Source of the DNA: Pseudomonas veronii
Lineage (GTDB): Bacteria; Pseudomonadota; Gammaproteobacteria; Pseudomonadales; Pseudomonadaceae
Length of the DNA stretch: 64,000 nt
Assembly: GCF_001439695.1 (NCBI RefSeq)
Contig: NZ_JYLL01000006.1
Location: 186,001-250,000 of the forward strand
Reading direction: 5' to 3'
The position numbers and the translations under genes were made by a program. Below the pieces are notes generated by a model that saw only the letters and a list, made by a program, of their open reading frames with translations, was not told the origin of the DNA and made no database searches. This document shows positions 45,952 to 56,021 of the stretch, in pieces (within the stretch, counting starts at the first letter, position 1; each line of letters starts with the position of its first letter).

Positions 45952-48900
45952 CTAGAAATCGCGCTTGTAGAAAATATCCAACGAACTGGCCACCCCACTG
46001 GCCACTTCCAGGTACACCTTCTTGCTCAACAGGTAACGCAAGGCAATGGTGCTGGCCGGTTCGAACACCCCGACCCCATAACGCAGGCTGAGCTTCTCCG
46101 AGATCTTGCCGCTGGCGACCACGGCGGTGTTGGTGCCGCTGCCTTGGGTGTCGAGCTCGAAATCCTGGATGCCGAGGTCCTTGGCAATGTCCGAGGTCAC
46201 GCCGGCACTGCCCATCAAGCCCAGGCCCAGGGCGGCTTGGGCGAGCATATTGTTGTCTTCACCGGTGGTGCTCAGCGGGCGGCCGAGCACCAGGTAGGAC
46301 AGCGCCTGCTCCTGGCTCATGGCCGGCTCGGAGAAGATCTGCGTAGTGGGCTGTTCGGCGCTGCCGCTCAGGCGGATACCGGCGACGACATCGCCGGTCT
46401 TGCGGATCGCTTCGATATCCAGATAAGGCTGGTCGAGCGGCCCGGCGAACAGCAAACGCGCACGGCGCACATCCAGCTTCTGGCCGTAGGCACGGTAGCG
46501 GCCGTCGTTGAGCCACAGCTCGCCGCGGGTGTCCAGGTTGTCGCCGATATGCACATGCCCCTGCACCTTGGCGGTGAGGCCGAAGCCCGAGAAGTTGAGC
46601 TGGTCTTCACCCACCGCCACGTCGATATCCATCGCCATCGCCATCGGCGGCTTGCCCTCTTCAGTCTGGCTGCCGACGATCACCGTGTCATCGGAGACCT
46701 TGACCGTCGACGGCGGCAGTTCGCGCACGGTGATGTCACCCCGCGGGATCTGCACCTTGCCGACGATCGCGAGCTTGTCGTTCTTCAGGCTGATCTTCAG
46801 GTCGGGCGCGACTTCCAGCACTGCGTAAGGTTCAACGGTGACCGGCAAGTGCGCGCCTTGCAGGCTGAGGTCGACCGCCAGGGCGCGGCCCCAGTCGATG
46901 TGGCCCTTGAGGCTGCCCTGCCCGGCCTTGCCGCTGTGCCAGCTGCCATCGAGTTGCACGCTTTCGCCGGCAATCAGCGCCTGTACGTTCAAGCCTTCGA
47001 GGCTGATGGGCAGTTCCGCCCCGGAAATCTCGCCGCCCACCAGGTTCATGCTGCCGTTGACCAGCGGCGCCAGCAGGCCACCGGAGATGCGGCCATTGCC
47101 GTTGAGCTTGCCGTTGAGTTTTTCCACCATCGGCACAAACGGCCGCGCCACGGTGAGGTCCAGACCGGTGAGGCTGAAAGTACCGGTGATCGGCTTGTTT
47201 TTCGCCAGCGGGTTGATCTGTGCCTGCAACCGCAACTCACCGAGCTTGCCGCCCTGGAAGTTGAGCTGGGTGTCGATGCGCTTGGGGTTGAGGGTGGCGT
47301 CCAATTGCAGCGTGTCGTAGGGGAAATCCAGCCACTGGTGCTTGTCCTTGACGCGCAACGTGCCGCCACTGGCATCCACTGCGATCACGCCTTTGGGGCC
47401 GCTGGCCGGCAGGTCGAGCTGTACGTCGGCGTTGAGCGTGCCCTGCCAGGCGAAGTCCTTGGGCAACCAGGCCGCCAGGCTATCGATGGGGAATTGCTTG
47501 AGGTGGTAACGCAGCTTCGGTTCAGGCATCAGGCGCTGATCTTCAGCACACAGGCTGGCCCGGCCCGCGACCCAGCAGTGGGCGGCGAAGGTCAGCCTGC
47601 CATCGGCCAGGCGCTCGATTTTCGCCGGGGCCTGCAGCTTCCAGTCCTGGCCGCCGGCCTGCACGTCACCGCTGGCCAGGCGTCCGCGCCAGTTGCCTTG
47701 GTCGAGGTTGCCATCCAGGGCCAGGGCCAGCTTGACCAGTGGGCCGGCCAGATCCAACTGGACCTTCTGTTGCCTGACATCGCCCTGGGCGCTGGCTGTC
47801 AGGGTGCCGACTTGGGTGTCGCCGCTTTGGATGCCGCTGCCCTTGAGGTCGATCTTTGCGCGCTGGGCGTTATCGAGCGTGGCGTCGAGGCTCAGGCTTT
47901 GCAGGCGATTGTCGGCAAACGCCAGTTGCTGGCCCTTGAGGTCGAGTTTGCCTTGAGGCGCTTTGAGGCTACCGGCCACATCGAGTCGGCCATTGACCTG
48001 CCCGCGTAACTGCGGCCACAGCTGGGCCAGCCGCGTCAGTTTGATATCGATCTGCCCGGCCAGGCGTTGTTGCAGGCTGCCGCTGCCGTTGATGCGGTTG
48101 TCGCCCAGGCGGATATCCAGGTTGGCCAGGGTCCATTGCTCACCCGCGCCTTCGGCCTTGGCGGCCAATACGGCGGGCTGCCCGCGCAGACGGCCCTTGA
48201 GGCCGAGGTCGGCGCTCAGTTTGAGCTGCTGGTTCTTGAACTCGCCTTTGCTGCGCAGCGGTCCGGCCAGCGTGCCCGGCAACTCCGCGACCCAATACGC
48301 CGGGTTCAGCGCCGACAGGTCGAGCGCCGTGTCCCAGGCGATGCCATCGGCAAACTGCAGGTTGAGGTGGCCTTCGGCCTTGCCTTGGCCGGCGGTCAGT
48401 TTCAGCTCGGGCAGGAACACTTGTTTGAGGTCGCCACTGAACGGCGTGACCACGTTGAATTTGCCCGCGGGGCCATCGAGATCGGCCTTGAGGTTGCCGA
48501 GGTAGTTGCCGTCTTTATAGGAAATTTCACCATTGAAGGTGCGCAAGGTGACTTGCGGCTCGTCAATCAAGGGGTAGAGGCGATGCCAGGGGAAGTCCAG
48601 CCAATCGATTTTCGCATCGGCTTGAAAGCCCTGCTGCCAGTCCAGCTGTGCCGTGAGTTTCAGGCTTTGCTTGTCACCGGCGCTCAGATCCAGGCCGGCG
48701 ATCTGCGCGCCCTTGGCATCGACCTTACCTTGCAGCAGTAAGTCCACCGGGCCCTTTTCTGCGGGCAGTACGGCTTTGCCGAGCAATTGGTAACCGCTGT
48801 CCAGGTCGCCTTTGGCGGTGAGGTCAAGTTGATTGAGTTGCAGGGTGTCAGGCAAATCGGCGCTGGGTTTGAAGGCGTCGGCGGTGATGTGCAGCTGTGC

Positions 48901-49626
48901 CGGCAGGTTTTCCACCAGCGGTTGCAACTCGCCGCTGAGCTTGGCCGGCAGGTAGCCGCTGCTGTCGGCGTCGAGCTTGAGGGTCTTGAGCAGGTCGCCA
49001 TCGGCCCTGAACGCCACCGTCCACGGCGCGCCGCCGGGGGCGTAAGGCAGACTCAGGTTGCCGCTGGCGGTCAACGGCCAGTCGCCGCTGGGTTGGAGTA
49101 GCCCGGACAGGTCCAGCACCAGATCATCGCGTTGCAGATGCACGGAATCGATCTGCAGGCCCGCGGCGGTCCAATGCGCCGCCAGTTGCATACCCTTGAG
49201 TTCCTCACTGCCGTTAAACAGCAGGCTGCCGACGCGAACGTCGCCCAACTGGAGCGCAACCGGCAACTTCAGCGCCGGCAGCTGGATCGGCCCGCTGCTC
49301 GGCTCCGTGCTCGGCGCAAATTGCAGGCTGACTTGATCCACCGCCAACCGGTCAATGCACAGCGTCAGGCGCAGCAGGCAGGCCGGCGACCAGTCGAACG
49401 TCGGCGCGTTGAGCTCGACACGGTCACTGCCCTGCTGCCACAGCAGATGCTCGGCACTCCATTGGCCGCCCAAACGGCCCTGGAAATTATCCACGCTCAA
49501 GCCCGGCACCTGGCCCAACGCCCAACGGCTGCCCGCCTGGGTTCCGAGTACGGTCCACAGCGCCAGCAACACCATGGCCAGGAGGGCAACGGCAGCCAGC
49601 CCGGCTATTTTCAAACCACGCATCAC
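45952..49626 (-). CDS. tamB: Translocation and assembly module inner-membrane protein TamB
   Basis: A 1224-residue envelope-spanning protein. A single N-terminal anchor (AGLAAVALLAMVLLALWTVLG) is followed by a very long periplasmic part made of beta-rich repeats. The C-terminal DUF490 domain is clear: VQGHVHIGDNLDTRGELWLNDGRYRAYGQKLDVRRARLLFAGPLDQPYLDIEAIR, and the end SLDIFYKRDF is typical. With TamA it helps deliver outer-membrane proteins and move phospholipids to the outer membrane. It overlaps tamA by 4 bases. Confidence 0.95.
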   Translation of the reverse strand: MMRGLKIAGLAAVALLAMVLLALWTVLGTQAGSRWALGQVPGLSVDNFQGRLGGQWSAEHLLWQQGSDRVELNAPTFDWSPACLLRLTLCIDRLAVDQVSLQFAPSTEPSSGPIQLPALKLPVALQLGDVRVGSLLFNGSEELKGMQLAAHWTAAGLQIDSVHLQRDDLVLDLSGLLQPSGDWPLTASGNLSLPYAPGGAPWTVAFRADGDLLKTLKLDADSSGYLPAKLSGELQPLVENLPAQLHITADAFKPSADLPDTLQLNQLDLTAKGDLDSGYQLLGKAVLPAEKGPVDLLLQGKVDAKGAQIAGLDLSAGDKQSLKLTAQLDWQQGFQADAKIDWLDFPWHRLYPLIDEPQVTLRTFNGEISYKDGNYLGNLKADLDGPAGKFNVVTPFSGDLKQVFLPELKLTAGQGKAEGHLNLQFADGIAWDTALDLSALNPAYWVAELPGTLAGPLRSKGEFKNQQLKLSADLGLKGRLRGQPAVLAAKAEGAGEQWTLANLDIRLGDNRINGSGSLQQRLAGQIDIKLTRLAQLWPQLRGQVNGRLDVAGSLKAPQGKLDLKGQQLAFADNRLQSLSLDATLDNAQRAKIDLKGSGIQSGDTQVGTLTASAQGDVRQQKVQLDLAGPLVKLALALDGNLDQGNWRGRLASGDVQAGGQDWKLQAPAKIERLADGRLTFAAHCWVAGRASLCAEDQRLMPEPKLRYHLKQFPIDSLAAWLPKDFAWQGTLNADVQLDLPASGPKGVIAVDASGGTLRVKDKHQWLDFPYDTLQLDATLNPKRIDTQLNFQGGKLGELRLQAQINPLAKNKPITGTFSLTGLDLTVARPFVPMVEKLNGKLNGNGRISGGLLAPLVNGSMNLVGGEISGAELPISLEGLNVQALIAGESVQLDGSWHSGKAGQGSLKGHIDWGRALAVDLSLQGAHLPVTVEPYAVLEVAPDLKISLKNDKLAIVGKVQIPRGDITVRELPPSTVKVSDDTVIVGSQTEEGKPPMAMAMDIDVAVGEDQLNFSGFGLTAKVQGHVHIGDNLDTRGELWLNDGRYRAYGQKLDVRRARLLFAGPLDQPYLDIEAIRKTGDVVAGIRLSGSAEQPTTQIFSEPAMSQEQALSYLVLGRPLSTTGEDNNMLAQAALGLGLMGSAGVTSDIAKDLGIQDFELDTQGSGTNTAVVASGKISEKLSLRYGVGVFEPASTIALRYLLSKKVYLEVASGVASSLDIFYKRDF

Positions 49627-51350
49627 AGCTCAGGCCCCATGGAAAAGTGCAAACGGATACCGCCCGGGTCTTCCAGGGCATGGGCCAGGTCAAGGCGAAT
49701 CGGCCCGACGGGCGACACCCAGCGCAGGCCGACGCCCACGCCGGTTTTCAGGCTTGGCATTTCCAGGGTGTTGAAGGAGTTGCCCTGGTCGATAAAGGTC
49801 GCGATCCGCCATTTTTCGGCGATGGAATATTGATACTCGGCGCTCAAGGCCACCATGTAGCGGCCACCGATGCGGTCGCCACGGTCGTTCTCCGGCGACA
49901 GGGTCTGGTACTCGTAACCACGCACGCTCTGGTCGCCACCGGCAAAGAAACGCAGCGACGGCGGCACCGACTTGTAGCCGTTGGTGGCGCTGCCGCCGAT
50001 CTGCGCCCGCGCGAGGAAACGGTGCTTGTCCCACACGGTGGTCAGGCCTTTGACCATGGCCGTGCCGTAAAGCAGGTTGGTGTCGGAGCCGAAGCCTTCC
50101 TTGGCCAGCTTGGTGTCGAATTGCAGGCGATAGCCGTGGTGGGGATCGATGCGGTTGTCGCTGCGCAAATAGGAATAGCTGAGCCCCGGCATCAACAGGT
50201 TGCTCAGGCCCGAGTCATCGCCCAGGCGATATTCTTCACGCTGCCACTTGAGGGAGACCACCCGGGTCCAGCCGCTGGGCAACTTGCTGTGCCATTCCGG
50301 GCCGAGGGTGAGCAATTTACTCAGGGTGTCGGTGTTGGCCAGTTCTTCATTCTGGTAGCCGCCGGCAAAACGCAGTTTGTCGGTAAGCGGTGGGTCGAGC
50401 GGGATGTCGTACCACAGGCCGACGTTCTGCCGTGGCGCCGACAATTCGGCTTCCCAGCCATAACTGTGGCCCTGCGGATTAACCCAATGGCGCGTCCAGT
50501 TGGCTTTGCCGCGCGGGCCGACGTCGGTGGAAAAGCCGAGGCCCAGGCCCATGGTGCGTGGCTTGCGGGTTTCCAGTTGCACCGCGACCGGGATCACATC
50601 GTTGGCCGACGCAGCCGGCGCGGCGTCCACCCGCACGCCCTCGAAAAAGCCGCTGGCTTGCAGGTTCTGGTTCAACTCGGCAATCAGTTCGGAATCGTAG
50701 GGCGCGCCGTTTTTGAACGGCACCATGCGTTGCAACAGTTCTTCATCGAACGGCGTATCGCCAGCAAAATTGACCTTGCCCAAGGTGTAGCGCGGGCCGC
50801 TGTCATACACCAGTTCAATATCGGCGACGCCCGCCTTGGGGTCGACCGACAGGGTCTGGCGGGTAAAGCGCCCATTGAAAAAGCCGTAGCGCGAGGCCTG
50901 GTTCTGGATCAGACGCTTGGCGTCTTCGTAATGGCCGTGGTTGAGCACGGCACCGGATTCAAGGTCGCGGCTGGCAGGCACACGAAAGGCTTTGAGGGCG
51001 GCGGCCGGGCCGTCGACCCGAATGGTCACGTCGCGCAAATGCACCGGTTCGCCGGGCTCGATGGTCAGGGTCAGGCGCGGGTTCTTGCCGCCCTGCACAT
51101 CACTGCTGATCTGCGGCTGATAGAAGCCCAAGGCCTGGGCCGCTTTGCGCGCCTGCTCCTCGGCGCCACGGCTGAAGCGCAGCAACGCTTCTTCATCGCG
51201 ATCGCCTACCCCGCCGATGTAGCCTTCGATGTTGGCTTTCAACGCGTCGTTTGAGGGTTTGACTCGCACGTCCAGTTCGCTTTGCGCCAAAGCGCCGCAG
51301 CTTGTGAACAGCAGAATCAAGCCGCTGGTGAATCTTCCTGGAAACTTCAT
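49623..51350 (-). CDS. tamA: Translocation and assembly module outer-membrane protein TamA
   Basis: A 575-residue Omp85-family protein. A Sec signal peptide (FTSGLILLFTSCGALAQ) is followed by three POTRA domains (about residues 22-275) and a 16-strand barrel. GGDQSVRGYEYQTLSPENDRGDRIGG is the Omp85 lid-lock-type segment, and the protein ends in an aromatic/leucine-rich strand (HFSMGPEL). The pair tamA-tamB is translationally coupled by a 4-base overlap. Confidence 0.95.
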   Translation of the reverse strand: MKFPGRFTSGLILLFTSCGALAQSELDVRVKPSNDALKANIEGYIGGVGDRDEEALLRFSRGAEEQARKAAQALGFYQPQISSDVQGGKNPRLTLTIEPGEPVHLRDVTIRVDGPAAALKAFRVPASRDLESGAVLNHGHYEDAKRLIQNQASRYGFFNGRFTRQTLSVDPKAGVADIELVYDSGPRYTLGKVNFAGDTPFDEELLQRMVPFKNGAPYDSELIAELNQNLQASGFFEGVRVDAAPAASANDVIPVAVQLETRKPRTMGLGLGFSTDVGPRGKANWTRHWVNPQGHSYGWEAELSAPRQNVGLWYDIPLDPPLTDKLRFAGGYQNEELANTDTLSKLLTLGPEWHSKLPSGWTRVVSLKWQREEYRLGDDSGLSNLLMPGLSYSYLRSDNRIDPHHGYRLQFDTKLAKEGFGSDTNLLYGTAMVKGLTTVWDKHRFLARAQIGGSATNGYKSVPPSLRFFAGGDQSVRGYEYQTLSPENDRGDRIGGRYMVALSAEYQYSIAEKWRIATFIDQGNSFNTLEMPSLKTGVGVGLRWVSPVGPIRLDLAHALEDPGGIRLHFSMGPEL

Positions 51351-51413
51351 AGGCGCGGATGCTACACGAGCTGGAGAGACTCTTTGAACTCAGATTTATC
51401 TGAAAATCCTGAC

Positions 51414-52064
51414 TCAAGTCGTTACAGCCTGTAACGGCTGTGGATTGGCATGAAAAAACACATGCTCCAGGATCGGTCCTACAGCAACTTCGCCGATTTC
51501 CTCATAACCCTGACGCTTGTAGAACTCCAGGTAACGCGAGTTGCCGGTATCGAGCACCACACCGGACGAATGCGGGTCCTCGGCGCACCAGTTGTGTACC
51601 GCGCCGAGCAGTTGCTCACCGAAGTGCTTGCCCTGGAATTGCGGGTGAATACCCAGCAACGGCAACACATGCACCGAATCGCTGGGCAGGCACGCCAGCA
51701 CCGCCTGGTGATAATCCAGGTAACGCCGCGTCCCCCGCACACCGGTGCTCAACCACATGCGCAATTGCCACGCCCAGCTCTCGGTGATGCCCAGGCGCCG
51801 CTGGGGTGGCGCGATCAACGCAACGCCGATCAGTCGGTCGTCGACGAACAGGCCGATGGCGGGAAGCTTCTGGAAGAAATGCTGTTTGACCAACTCGCGC
51901 ACGGTGGCACGGACCCGCTGCTCATACCCCGGCCGCTCAGCTTCGAAGATGTAGGCGAACGTCGGCTCATGGCGATAAGCCTGGTACAGCAGGGAGCGCG
52001 CTTCGCTGGAATAGTCGCTATTGAGCAGGCGGATTTCGGCAATCGCAGTTGAAGTGTCAGACAT
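51414..52064 (-). CDS. GNAT family N-acetyltransferase
   Basis: A 216-residue acetyl-CoA-dependent transferase. The acetyl-CoA site region is [28 protein letters not shown], followed by [24 protein letters not shown], the last GNAT strand-helix pair. ATG 52064 has GGGAG about 9 bases upstream; an in-frame start at 52088 is not preferred. The substrate is unknown. It is divergent from xthA. Confidence 0.87.
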   Translation of the reverse strand: MSDTSTAIAEIRLLNSDYSSEARSLLYQAYRHEPTFAYIFEAERPGYEQRVRATVRELVKQHFFQKLPAIGLFVDDRLIGVALIAPPQRRLGITESWAWQLRMWLSTGVRGTRRYLDYHQAVLACLPSDSVHVLPLLGIHPQFQGKHFGEQLLGAVHNWCAEDPHSSGVVLDTGNSRYLEFYKRQGYEEIGEVAVGPILEHVFFHANPQPLQAVTT

Positions 52065-52232
52065 ACAGTGAATCTCCCTGGGCGCCATTCAAAAGACGGC
52101 GTTCTTATGGGTACGAACTTACGCAGCGCGAGTCGTTCCCAGACATTAGCAGCGCATCCGTCCTACCGCCACGCTGGCCCCCGTCCGACTTGTCGGCTAG
52201 CATCGCCCTTTTGCCAGACTGGACAGCCGACC

Positions 52233-53045
52233 ATGAAAATCGTCTCTTTCAATATCAACGGGCTACGGGCTCGCCCGCATCAGTTGGCGGCGCTGATTGA
52301 AAAGCATCAACCCGATGTGATCGGCCTGCAGGAAACCAAGGTCCACGACGACCAGTTCCCGCTGGCCGAAGTGCAGGCCCTGGGGTATCACGTGTACTAC
52401 CACGGCCAGAAAGGCCACTACGGCGTGGCCCTGCTCTCGCGCCAGGAAGCGCTGAGCGTACACAAAGGCTTTGCCAGCGATGAAGAAGACGCCCAGCGTC
52501 GCTTTATCTGGGGCACCTTCGCCGATGCACAAGGCAACCCGATCACCATCATGAACGGCTATTTCCCCCAAGGCGAAAGCCGCGACCACCCCACCAAGTT
52601 CCCGGCCAAGCAGCGCTTCTACGCAGACCTGCAACAGTTGCTGGAAAGCCAGTTCAGCAACGACCAGGCGCTGGTGGTAATGGGCGATGTGAATATTTCC
52701 CCGGAAGACTGCGACATCGGCATTGGCCCCGACAATGCCAAGCGCTGGCTGAAAACCGGCAAGTGCAGCTTCCTGCCGGAAGAGCGCGAGTGGATGGCCC
52801 GCCTGAAGAACTGGGGCCTGGTGGACAGCTTCCGCCACCTCAACCCCAACGTGACCGACCGCTTCAGCTGGTTCGACTACCGCAGTCGCGGGTTTGAAGA
52901 TGAACCCAAGCGTGGCCTGCGTATCGATGTGATCCTGGCGTCCAACGGCTTGCTGCCCAGGGTCAAGGATGCTGGGGTGGACTACGAACTGCGCGGCCTG
53001 GAAAAACCCTCGGACCATGCACCGATCTGGCTGGAATTGAGCTGA
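52233..53045 (+). CDS. xthA: Exodeoxyribonuclease III
   Basis: A 270-residue AP endonuclease and 3'-5' exonuclease of base-excision repair. Catalytic motifs are [26 protein letters not shown] with the metal-binding glutamate, [26 protein letters not shown] and the C-terminal [13 protein letters not shown] 52233 begins the normal family N-terminus. Confidence 0.95.
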   Translation: MKIVSFNINGLRARPHQLAALIEKHQPDVIGLQETKVHDDQFPLAEVQALGYHVYYHGQKGHYGVALLSRQEALSVHKGFASDEEDAQRRFIWGTFADAQGNPITIMNGYFPQGESRDHPTKFPAKQRFYADLQQLLESQFSNDQALVVMGDVNISPEDCDIGIGPDNAKRWLKTGKCSFLPEEREWMARLKNWGLVDSFRHLNPNVTDRFSWFDYRSRGFEDEPKRGLRIDVILASNGLLPRVKDAGVDYELRGLEKPSDHAPIWLELS

Positions 53046-53068
53046 CTTCACGGACGGCACGCTTAAAC

Positions 53069-53099
53069 AATGTGGGAGCAAGCCCGCTCTCACATTTTT
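53069..53099 (+). terminator. Hairpin terminator after xthA, REP-derived
   Basis: Ten-pair stem AATGTGGGAG / CTCTCACATT (one G-T pair) with an 8-base loop, followed by Ts. The sequence TGTGGGAGCAAGCCCGCTC resembles a decayed REP element serving as terminator. Confidence 0.72.
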
Positions 53100-53179
53100 A
53101 CGGTTGAGTGACAGTCATATTACTGAAACCCAACTGACTTAATCTCGCGGCACTCCCTTTGCCTTGAGACGGTGCCGGC

Positions 53180-54511
53180 ATGATCCTGCGCGTTCTGTTA
53201 CTGCTGACCCTTTTTCCCCTGAGTGCCGTTAGCGCGCCGCTGCCCATCCCCGATCAGGGCCCCGCCTTGCGCATCCAGGGCTCCAACACGATCGGCGCGG
53301 CGCTCGGCCCGGCGCTGGTCAAGGGGTTGATGGAGCAGCAGGGGCTGCAAGGGGTCCACGCTGAACCCGCCGAAGGCGCCAATGAACAGCGCGTGATCGG
53401 CAAGACCCGCCAGGGCAAGACGCTGACCATCGAGGTCGACGCCCATGGTTCCAGCACCGGTTTTGCCGCGCTGCACAAAGCCAGCGCCGACCTCGCCGCC
53501 GCCTCCCGCCCGATCAAAGACAGCGAACTGGTGGACCTCGAACCCCTGGGCGACCTGAAAAGCCCCGAGGCCGAACAGGTGATCGCCATCGACGGCCTGG
53601 CCATCATCCTCAACCCGCGCAACCCGCTGAATACGCTGAACACCGAGCAACTGGCGCAAATCTTCAACGGTGAGATCAGCACCTGGGAAGCACTCGGCGG
53701 CATCGGCGGGGCGATTCATTTATATGCGCGGGATGATCGGTCGGGCACCTATGACACCTTCAAGGACCTGGTCCTGAGCCGTCGCGGCAAGCCCCTCGCC
53801 GCGTCGGCCAAGCGGTTCGAGGCCAGCGAGCAACTGTCGGACGCGGTGAGCCAGGACCCGCAAGGCATCGGTTTCATCGGCCTGCCCTATGTGCGCCAGG
53901 CCAAAGCGGTGGCGATCGTCGACGGTGACTCGCAACCGATGCTGCCGCTGAACAGCCTGATAGCCACCGAGGACTACCCGCTGTCGCGCCGCCTGTTCTT
54001 TTACCTACCGCCGACCACGCACAATCCGTGGGCCAAGGCGCTGGTGGACTTCACCCAGAGCAGCAAGGGCCAGGCGATCGTGGCGGCCAACGGGTTTATC
54101 GCGCAGCGGGTCCAGGCGATAAGCGTGGAGCCGCGCCCGTCCATGCCCGAGGACTATCAGGCAATTGCCCGCGAGGCCCAGCGCCTGACGGTGAATTTCC
54201 GCTTCGAAGAAGGCAGCGCGAGCCTGGACAACAAGGCGCGCCAGGATGTGCAGCGCGTGGTGGCGTATATAAAAGGCCACGGCAAGCTCGACAAGCAGGT
54301 GACACTGGTAGGGTTTGGCGATATCAAGAATGACCCCGAACGCGCGGCGCTGTTGTCCAAGCTGCGGGCGATGGCGGTGCGTCGGGAATTGGTCAAGAGC
54401 GGCGTGGTGCTCCGCGATATCCGCGGGTTCGGCGCGCAGATGCCGGTGGCGGCGAATACCGCGGATGAGGGCCGGATCAAGAATCGGCGGGTGGAGGTTT
54501 GGGTGTACTGA
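53180..54511 (+). CDS. PstS-like substrate-binding domain fused to OmpA C-terminal domain
   Basis: A 443-residue exported protein. A short Sec signal (MILRVLLLLTLFPLSAVSA) is followed by a phosphate-binding-protein-like domain (about residues 28-310) with RIQGSNTIGAALGPAL, HGSSTGFAALHKASADLAAASRPI and YARDDRSGTYDTFKDLVL. Residues about 325-443 form an OmpA/MotB peptidoglycan-binding domain (FRFEEGSASLDNKARQDVQRVVAYI, VGFGDIKNDPERAALLSKLRAMAVRRELV, NRRVEVWVY). This would hold a phosphate- or anion-binding lobe at the cell wall. No transporter genes are adjacent. Function is unknown. Confidence 0.85.
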   Translation: MILRVLLLLTLFPLSAVSAPLPIPDQGPALRIQGSNTIGAALGPALVKGLMEQQGLQGVHAEPAEGANEQRVIGKTRQGKTLTIEVDAHGSSTGFAALHKASADLAAASRPIKDSELVDLEPLGDLKSPEAEQVIAIDGLAIILNPRNPLNTLNTEQLAQIFNGEISTWEALGGIGGAIHLYARDDRSGTYDTFKDLVLSRRGKPLAASAKRFEASEQLSDAVSQDPQGIGFIGLPYVRQAKAVAIVDGDSQPMLPLNSLIATEDYPLSRRLFFYLPPTTHNPWAKALVDFTQSSKGQAIVAANGFIAQRVQAISVEPRPSMPEDYQAIAREAQRLTVNFRFEEGSASLDNKARQDVQRVVAYIKGHGKLDKQVTLVGFGDIKNDPERAALLSKLRAMAVRRELVKSGVVLRDIRGFGAQMPVAANTADEGRIKNRRVEVWVY

Positions 54512-54542
54512 GGTTTGTGTTTTGTGTTGTTCGCACGGGCCT

Positions 54543-54625
54543 CGTCGCGGGCAAGCCCCCTCCCACAGTTGACCGAGTTGTGCATGAGAACGCGGTCTAG
54601 TGTGGGAGGGGGCTTGCCCGCGACG
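54543..54625. repeat. Paired inverted REP elements, inside-out orientation
   Basis: Perfect 25-base arms at 54543-54567 and 54601-54625 with core TGTGGGAGGGGGCTTGCCCG. Here the GTGGGAG ends face each other across a 33-base spacer, opposite to the pairs at 35594 and 40987, where they face outward. Confidence 0.9.
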
Positions 54626-54640
54626 GCAGGCGACGCGGTG

Positions 54641-55870
54641 TTACTGCCCGCCGCGCATCAACTCTTTAGGCACATACTTGCCGATCTCGAACTTGCCGAT
54701 CGCCGCACGGTGGACTTCGTCCGGGCCATCGGCCAGGCGCAGGGTGCGTTGCATGGCGTACATGTAGGCCAACGGGAAGTCGTTGGAGACGCCAGCGCCG
54801 CCATGGATCTGGATCGCGCGGTCGATCACCTTCAACGCCACGTTCGGCGCCACCACCTTGATCTGGGCGATTTCGCTTTTCGCCACTTTGTTACCCACGG
54901 TGTCCATCATGTAGGCGGCTTTCAGGGTCAGCAGGCGTGCCATGTCGATTTCCATGCGCGAGTCGGCGATCTTGTCGATATTGCCGCCCAGGCGCGCCAA
55001 CGGTTTGCCGAACGCGGTGCGGCTGATGGCGCGTTTGCACATCAGTTCCAACGCACGCTCGGCCATGCCGATGGAGCGCATGCAGTGGTGAATGCGGCCC
55101 GGGCCAAGACGCCCCTGGGCAATTTCAAAGCCGCGGCCTTCACCCAGCAGGACGTTTTCATACGGCACGCGCACGTTGTCGAACAGCACTTCGGCGTGGC
55201 CGTGGGGCGCATCGTCGTAACCGAACACCGGCAGCGGGCGCACGATTTTCACGCCAGGGGCGTCCACCGGCACCAGGATCATCGAGTGCTGCTGGTGGCG
55301 CGGCGCATCGGGATTGCTCAGGCCCATGAAAATCAGGATCTTGCAACGCGGGTCGCAGGCGCCGGAAGTCCACCATTTCTTGCCGTTGATCACCCACTCG
55401 TCGCCCTGGCGCTCGGCGCGGGCGGCCATGTTGGTCGCGTCCGAGGAGGCCACGTCGGGCTCGGTCATGGCGAAGGCCGAGCGGATCTCGCCGCGCAACA
55501 GCGGTTCGAGCCAGCGCTGTTTCTGTTCGGCGTTGGCGTAGCGCACCAGCACTTCCATGTTGCCGGTGTCCGGGGCGGAGCAGTTGAACGGCTCCGGGCC
55601 CAGCAGCGAACGGCCCATGATTTCCGCCAGCGGCGCGTATTCAAGGTTGGTCAGGCCAGCGCCCAGTTCGGATTCGGGCAGGAACAGGTTCCACAGGCCT
55701 TCGGCTTTCGCCTTGGCTTTGAGCTCCTCCATGATCGCGGTGGGCTGCCAGCGGTCGCCTTCGCTGACCTGGCGTTCGAACACCGGTTCGGCCGGGTAAA
55801 CGTAAGCGTCCATGAACGCAGTGACGCGTTCACGCAGTTCCTGAACCTTGGGCGAATAGGCGAAATCCAT
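54641..55870 (-). CDS. Acyl-CoA dehydrogenase family protein
   Basis: A 409-residue FAD enzyme of the ACAD10/11-like branch. Features are [42 protein letters not shown] (flavin-binding middle), [26 protein letters not shown], and [40 protein letters not shown] at the C-terminus. The substrate is not known; relatives act on long or modified acyl-CoAs. It is divergent from a LysR gene 151 bases away, which probably regulates it. Confidence 0.9.
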   Translation of the reverse strand: MDFAYSPKVQELRERVTAFMDAYVYPAEPVFERQVSEGDRWQPTAIMEELKAKAKAEGLWNLFLPESELGAGLTNLEYAPLAEIMGRSLLGPEPFNCSAPDTGNMEVLVRYANAEQKQRWLEPLLRGEIRSAFAMTEPDVASSDATNMAARAERQGDEWVINGKKWWTSGACDPRCKILIFMGLSNPDAPRHQQHSMILVPVDAPGVKIVRPLPVFGYDDAPHGHAEVLFDNVRVPYENVLLGEGRGFEIAQGRLGPGRIHHCMRSIGMAERALELMCKRAISRTAFGKPLARLGGNIDKIADSRMEIDMARLLTLKAAYMMDTVGNKVAKSEIAQIKVVAPNVALKVIDRAIQIHGGAGVSNDFPLAYMYAMQRTLRLADGPDEVHRAAIGKFEIGKYVPKELMRGGQ

Positions 55871-55973
55871 GAGCAGCTCCCTTCTTTGAGAGGTTGTTTA
55901 GGTCATGCAATCGATGCTAGAACAGCGTTGATAATTTACCTAGCCTATTCTCGGCGTGTATTAACATTCATCA

Positions 55974-55988
55974 CCGATATATGATCGG
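55974..55988. promoter_or_regulatory. Possible LysR-type operator
   Basis: CCGAT-N5-ATCGG lies in the gap between the acyl-CoA dehydrogenase and LysR genes, 34 bases before the LysR start. Short palindrome, weak evidence. Confidence 0.35.
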
Positions 55989-56021
55989 GGCATGGCCACC
56001 TAACAATAAGAGCGCAACGAA

